Positions 61,852 through 64,000 of a stretch of 64,000 bases of DNA are shown one piece after another. The DNA lies in the NCBI RefSeq assembly GCF_907164555.1, contig NZ_CAJQZC010000004.1, positions 434,001-498,000 on the forward strand, read 5' to 3'. Position numbers and translations under genes: made by a program. The first letter of the stretch is position 1, and every line of letters starts with the position of its first letter. Origin of the DNA: Paraburkholderia saeva (GTDB taxonomy: Bacteria > Pseudomonadota > Gammaproteobacteria > Burkholderiales > Burkholderiaceae). The notes beneath the pieces are model-generated. The model was not told the DNA's origin. It did no database searches and saw only the letters and a program-made list of their open reading frames with translations.

Positions 61852-62661
61852 TCAATCCAGCGGCAACACCTTGAAGCCCTCGGAATCGATACGCAGATAA
61901 CCGCCGCGCCGTGTGCCGTGATCGAGTTCCCAGTCGGGCAGAACCCAGCGTGTGCCACCGGGTTCGACGTGCGTCGCGGGGCGATGCGTGTGGCCGTGAA
62001 TGATTGTCCTCGTGCCGGATTTGCGAAACATCGCCGCGACCGCTTTCGACGTCACGTCGTATTTCGGCGAGACGGGGCGCGAGCGGCCTTCCTCGCTCGC
62101 TGAGCGCATCCGTTCAGCGAGTTTCCTGCGCCACCTGAACGGCCACGCGAGAAACAGCGCCTGCGCAACCCGACTGCGCGCGAAGCGGCGAAACAGCTGG
62201 TAGCCGCGATCGGCCGTGCAAAGTCCGTCGCCGTGCGCGAGCGTGACGCGCGTACCGAACGCGGTGATGACAAACGGATCCGGCAGCCATATCGCGCCGG
62301 CCGCTTTCATGAAGCGCTTGCCAAGCAGGAAATCCCGGTTGCCATGCATGATGTAGAGCGCGATGCCGCGCTCGGTCAACGTGTGCATCAGCGCCGCCAT
62401 GCGGGCGACGAACCGGTCACCATCGGGCGCGACCAGCATGTCGTCGCCGATCCAGTACTCGAACAGATCGCCCAGAATGAAAACCGAATCCGCCTGATCG
62501 GCCGTTACGCGGATGAAATGCTCGAACGCCGCGACGGTGCGCGGAATCGCCTCGCTCAGGTGAAGATCGGAAATGAATAAAAACGGGCGTGCGGCATGCG
62601 GGCGTCTGCCCTCGCCAGGCACGCCCGCAGCGACGCTTCGCAGCGGCGTTTCTTGCAGCAT
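61852..62661 (-). CDS. lpxH: UDP-2,3-diacylglucosamine diphosphatase LpxH
   Basis: Calcineurin-like Mn-dependent pyrophosphatase that makes lipid X in lipid A synthesis. The 269-residue protein has the full metal set: FISDLHLSE, GDLFEYWIG, HGNRDFLLG, LAHGDGLCT and HGHTHRP. It is the family's usual length with a short N-terminal extension. The contrast with the degenerate phosphoesterase-like gene at 53347 is clear. It is downstream of the cyclophilin pair on the same strand. Confidence 0.95.
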   Translation of the reverse strand: MLQETPLRSVAAGVPGEGRRPHAARPFLFISDLHLSEAIPRTVAAFEHFIRVTADQADSVFILGDLFEYWIGDDMLVAPDGDRFVARMAALMHTLTERGIALYIMHGNRDFLLGKRFMKAAGAIWLPDPFVITAFGTRVTLAHGDGLCTADRGYQLFRRFARSRVAQALFLAWPFRWRRKLAERMRSASEEGRSRPVSPKYDVTSKAVAAMFRKSGTRTIIHGHTHRPATHVEPGGTRWVLPDWELDHGTRRGGYLRIDSEGFKVLPLD

Positions 62662-62695
62662 TGAAGGTGCTCGTGATGTCCTGCGTTAAACCGAA

Positions 62696-62720
62696 AGAGG
62701 CGGCGTGAAACGCCGCCTCT
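62696..62720 (-). terminator. Hairpin between ppiB and lpxH
   Basis: AGAGGCGGCGT (62696-62706), loop GAA, ACGCCGCCTCT (62710-62720). On the minus strand the downstream flank is TTTCGGTTT, a broken T tract, so termination is likely but not strong. Confidence 0.65.
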
Positions 62721-62744
62721 CTCAACTCGCGCGTGAGGCCGGTG

Positions 62745-63239
62745 TTACCCGGCGATCACAGCCTTTTCGATGATGACGTCGTCGACCGGCACGTCCTGGT
62801 GAAAGCCCTTCGAGCCCGTCTTCACCTTGCGGATGGCGTCGAGCACGTCCAGACCTTCGACCACCTTGCCGAACACCGCGTAGCCCCAGCCCTGCGGCGT
62901 CGGCGACGAGTGGTTCAGGAAGTCGTTGTCGTTCACGTTGATGAAGAACTGGGCGGTTGCCGAGTGCGGATCGTTCGTGCGCGCCATGGCCACCGAACCC
63001 TTGACGTTCTTCAGTCCATTGTTCGCTTCGTTCGTGATTGGCGCTTCGGTCGGCTTTTGCTTCATGCCCGGCTCGAAACCGCCGCCCTGAACCATGAAGC
63101 CGTCGATTACGCGGTGGAACACCGTGTTGTCGTAATGACCGGCCTTCACGTAGTTGAGGAAGTTTTCAACCGACTTCGGCGCTTTTTCGGCGTCCAGTTC
63201 GAGTTTGATGATGCCGTGGTTCGTGTGCAGTTCGACCAT
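62745..63239 (-). CDS. ppiB: Peptidyl-prolyl cis-trans isomerase, cytoplasmic cyclophilin
   Basis: A 164-residue cyclophilin without signal peptide, catalysing prolyl isomerisation in the cytoplasm. It has the signatures [39 protein letters not shown], and the active-site arginine in FHRVI. It is the second of two tandem cyclophilin genes. Confidence 0.96.
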   Translation of the reverse strand: MVELHTNHGIIKLELDAEKAPKSVENFLNYVKAGHYDNTVFHRVIDGFMVQGGGFEPGMKQKPTEAPITNEANNGLKNVKGSVAMARTNDPHSATAQFFINVNDNDFLNHSSPTPQGWGYAVFGKVVEGLDVLDAIRKVKTGSKGFHQDVPVDDVIIEKAVIAG

Positions 63240-63356
63240 GATGGGATCCTTTGACTGACAGGTGAGTGAAGGGCGCGGACGGCACGTTCGGCCAGTCCGC
63301 GCGGAGGTGTTCCTGCGGGTGCGTTCGGTGCGCTTTCAGGACGCGTTGTTACCCGC

Positions 63357-63944
63357 TTACTTGCTGACGACAGTCGCCGACTGGATCACGACCTGCTTTT
63401 GCGGCACGTCGGACATCGGGCCGCGCGTGGTGGTCGGTTCGCCTTCGATCTTCTTCACGACGTCCATGCCCGACGTGACCTTGCCGAACACGGCGTAGCC
63501 GTTGCCGTCTGGATTCGGATAATCGAGGCCGGCGTTATCCACTGTATTGATGAAGAACTGCGCCGTGGCCGAATTCGGATCGCTCGTACGCGCCATCGAC
63601 AGCGTACCCGCAGCATTTTTCAGGCCGTTGCGGCTTTCGAGCGGAATCGGCGCACGCGTCGGCTTTTCGGCGAAGCTCGTCGTGTAGCCGCCGCCCTGGA
63701 TCATGAAGCCCGGAATCACGCGATGAAAAATCGTGCCGCTGTACTGGCCGGACTTCACGTAGTCGAGGAAATTCGCGACGGTCTTCGGCGCCTTCTCAGG
63801 ATACAGCTCGACACGAATGTCGCCTTCCGATGTCTTGAAGAGGACGGACGGGTGCGCGGCCTGTGCCTGTGAACCCGTTTGTGCAAAAGCGGGTGCGTTC
63901 GCGATCAGGGCGGCGCTGCCGAGCGCCAACATCAACCATTTCAT
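63357..63944 (-). CDS. ppiA: Peptidyl-prolyl cis-trans isomerase, exported cyclophilin
   Basis: A 195-residue cyclophilin with a signal peptide (KWLMLALGSAALIANAPAFAQ), so it acts in the periplasm. The catalytic core has FHRVIPGFMIQGGGYT and [20 protein letters not shown]. It starts at the ATG at 63944, with about 55 bp upstream inside the window. It is 117 bp from ppiB on the same strand, giving a periplasmic/cytoplasmic pair. Confidence 0.95.
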   Translation of the reverse strand: MKWLMLALGSAALIANAPAFAQTGSQAQAAHPSVLFKTSEGDIRVELYPEKAPKTVANFLDYVKSGQYSGTIFHRVIPGFMIQGGGYTTSFAEKPTRAPIPLESRNGLKNAAGTLSMARTSDPNSATAQFFINTVDNAGLDYPNPDGNGYAVFGKVTSGMDVVKKIEGEPTTTRGPMSDVPQKQVVIQSATVVSK

Positions 63945-64000
63945 GTAAATCCTCGGGGTGGAAAAATCGGGGTGACGAAAGAAGGCCCGTTGGGTCTATT

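Noticed and set aside
63273..63302. GCGCGGAC...GTCCGCGC inverted repeat between the two cyclophilin genes
   Set aside because: An 8-bp stem with a 14-base loop and no T tract; too weak to call a terminator.

Overview
The window is chromosomal DNA of high G+C content from a beta-proteobacterium of the family Burkholderiaceae, most likely Paraburkholderia, Caballeronia or Burkholderia. This is inferred from gene order and protein sequence: pyrG-kdsA-eno-ftsB, dapA-bamC, ndk-rlmN-rodZ-ispG-hisS-yfgM-bamB-der-hfq-hflX-hflK-hflC-hisZ-purA, and ppiA/ppiB upstream of lpxH. No rRNA, tRNA, CRISPR array, prophage or insertion sequence was seen. Almost everything is core housekeeping sequence, and the accessory content is small.

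Layout. 1-1230: start of an RpfE-type conserved gene on the minus strand, then a HicAB toxin-antitoxin locus whose hicA toxin is frameshifted while hicB is intact. 1541-6980: lolC-lolD-tatD-comEC (lipoprotein export, a TatD nuclease, DNA uptake). 7102-12606: an alpha/beta hydrolase, pyrG-kdsA, eno and ftsB. 12712-14673 (minus): a small lipoprotein, hslO and a gamma-carbonic anhydrase. 14885-19276: ferritin-like protein, alpha/beta hydrolase, PHP phosphoesterase, YciO-like protein and M50 protease. 19284-24088: trpS, a methyltransferase, dapA, bamC and a WalJ/YycJ-like MBL hydrolase. 24270-24965 (minus): a BI-1-like membrane protein. 25231-42357: a long run of plus-strand genes, ndk to the phosphoribosyltransferase downstream of purA. 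42647-46990: kup and, convergently, tex. 47273-50827: a repeat-rich exported protein, a DUF465 protein and a DinG/YoaA-like helicase. 51049-52792 (minus): an Ala/Ser-rich lipoprotein and a RoxA-like ribosomal oxygenase, divergent from slyD. 53347-59598 (minus): a degenerate metallophosphoesterase-like protein, mutS, lplT and suhB. 59876-61759: trmJ and cysE. 61852-63944 (minus): lpxH and two cyclophilins.

Functional themes. Outer-membrane and envelope biogenesis is spread across the window (LolCD, BamC, BamB, YfgM, KdsA, LpxH, RodZ, FtsB, LplT, SlyD and cyclophilins). RNA and translation genes are also common (TrpRS, HisRS, Der, HflX, Hfq, RlmN, TrmJ, RoxA, Tex). HflK and HflC form the regulatory complex of FtsH.

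I did not find a clear, wholly new multigene system. The observations most worth checking are: the broken HicA with an intact antitoxin and a palindrome over its promoter; an 11-bp hairpin with a pyrimidine-rich loop at the predicted 5' end of hfq mRNA; a GTG start codon lying in the GNRA-type tetraloop of a hairpin at the bamC/MBL junction; a secreted protein built from 84-bp in-frame tandem repeats; a metallophosphoesterase-like protein that has lost its metal-binding signatures; and three consecutive hairpins after the DinG-like helicase.
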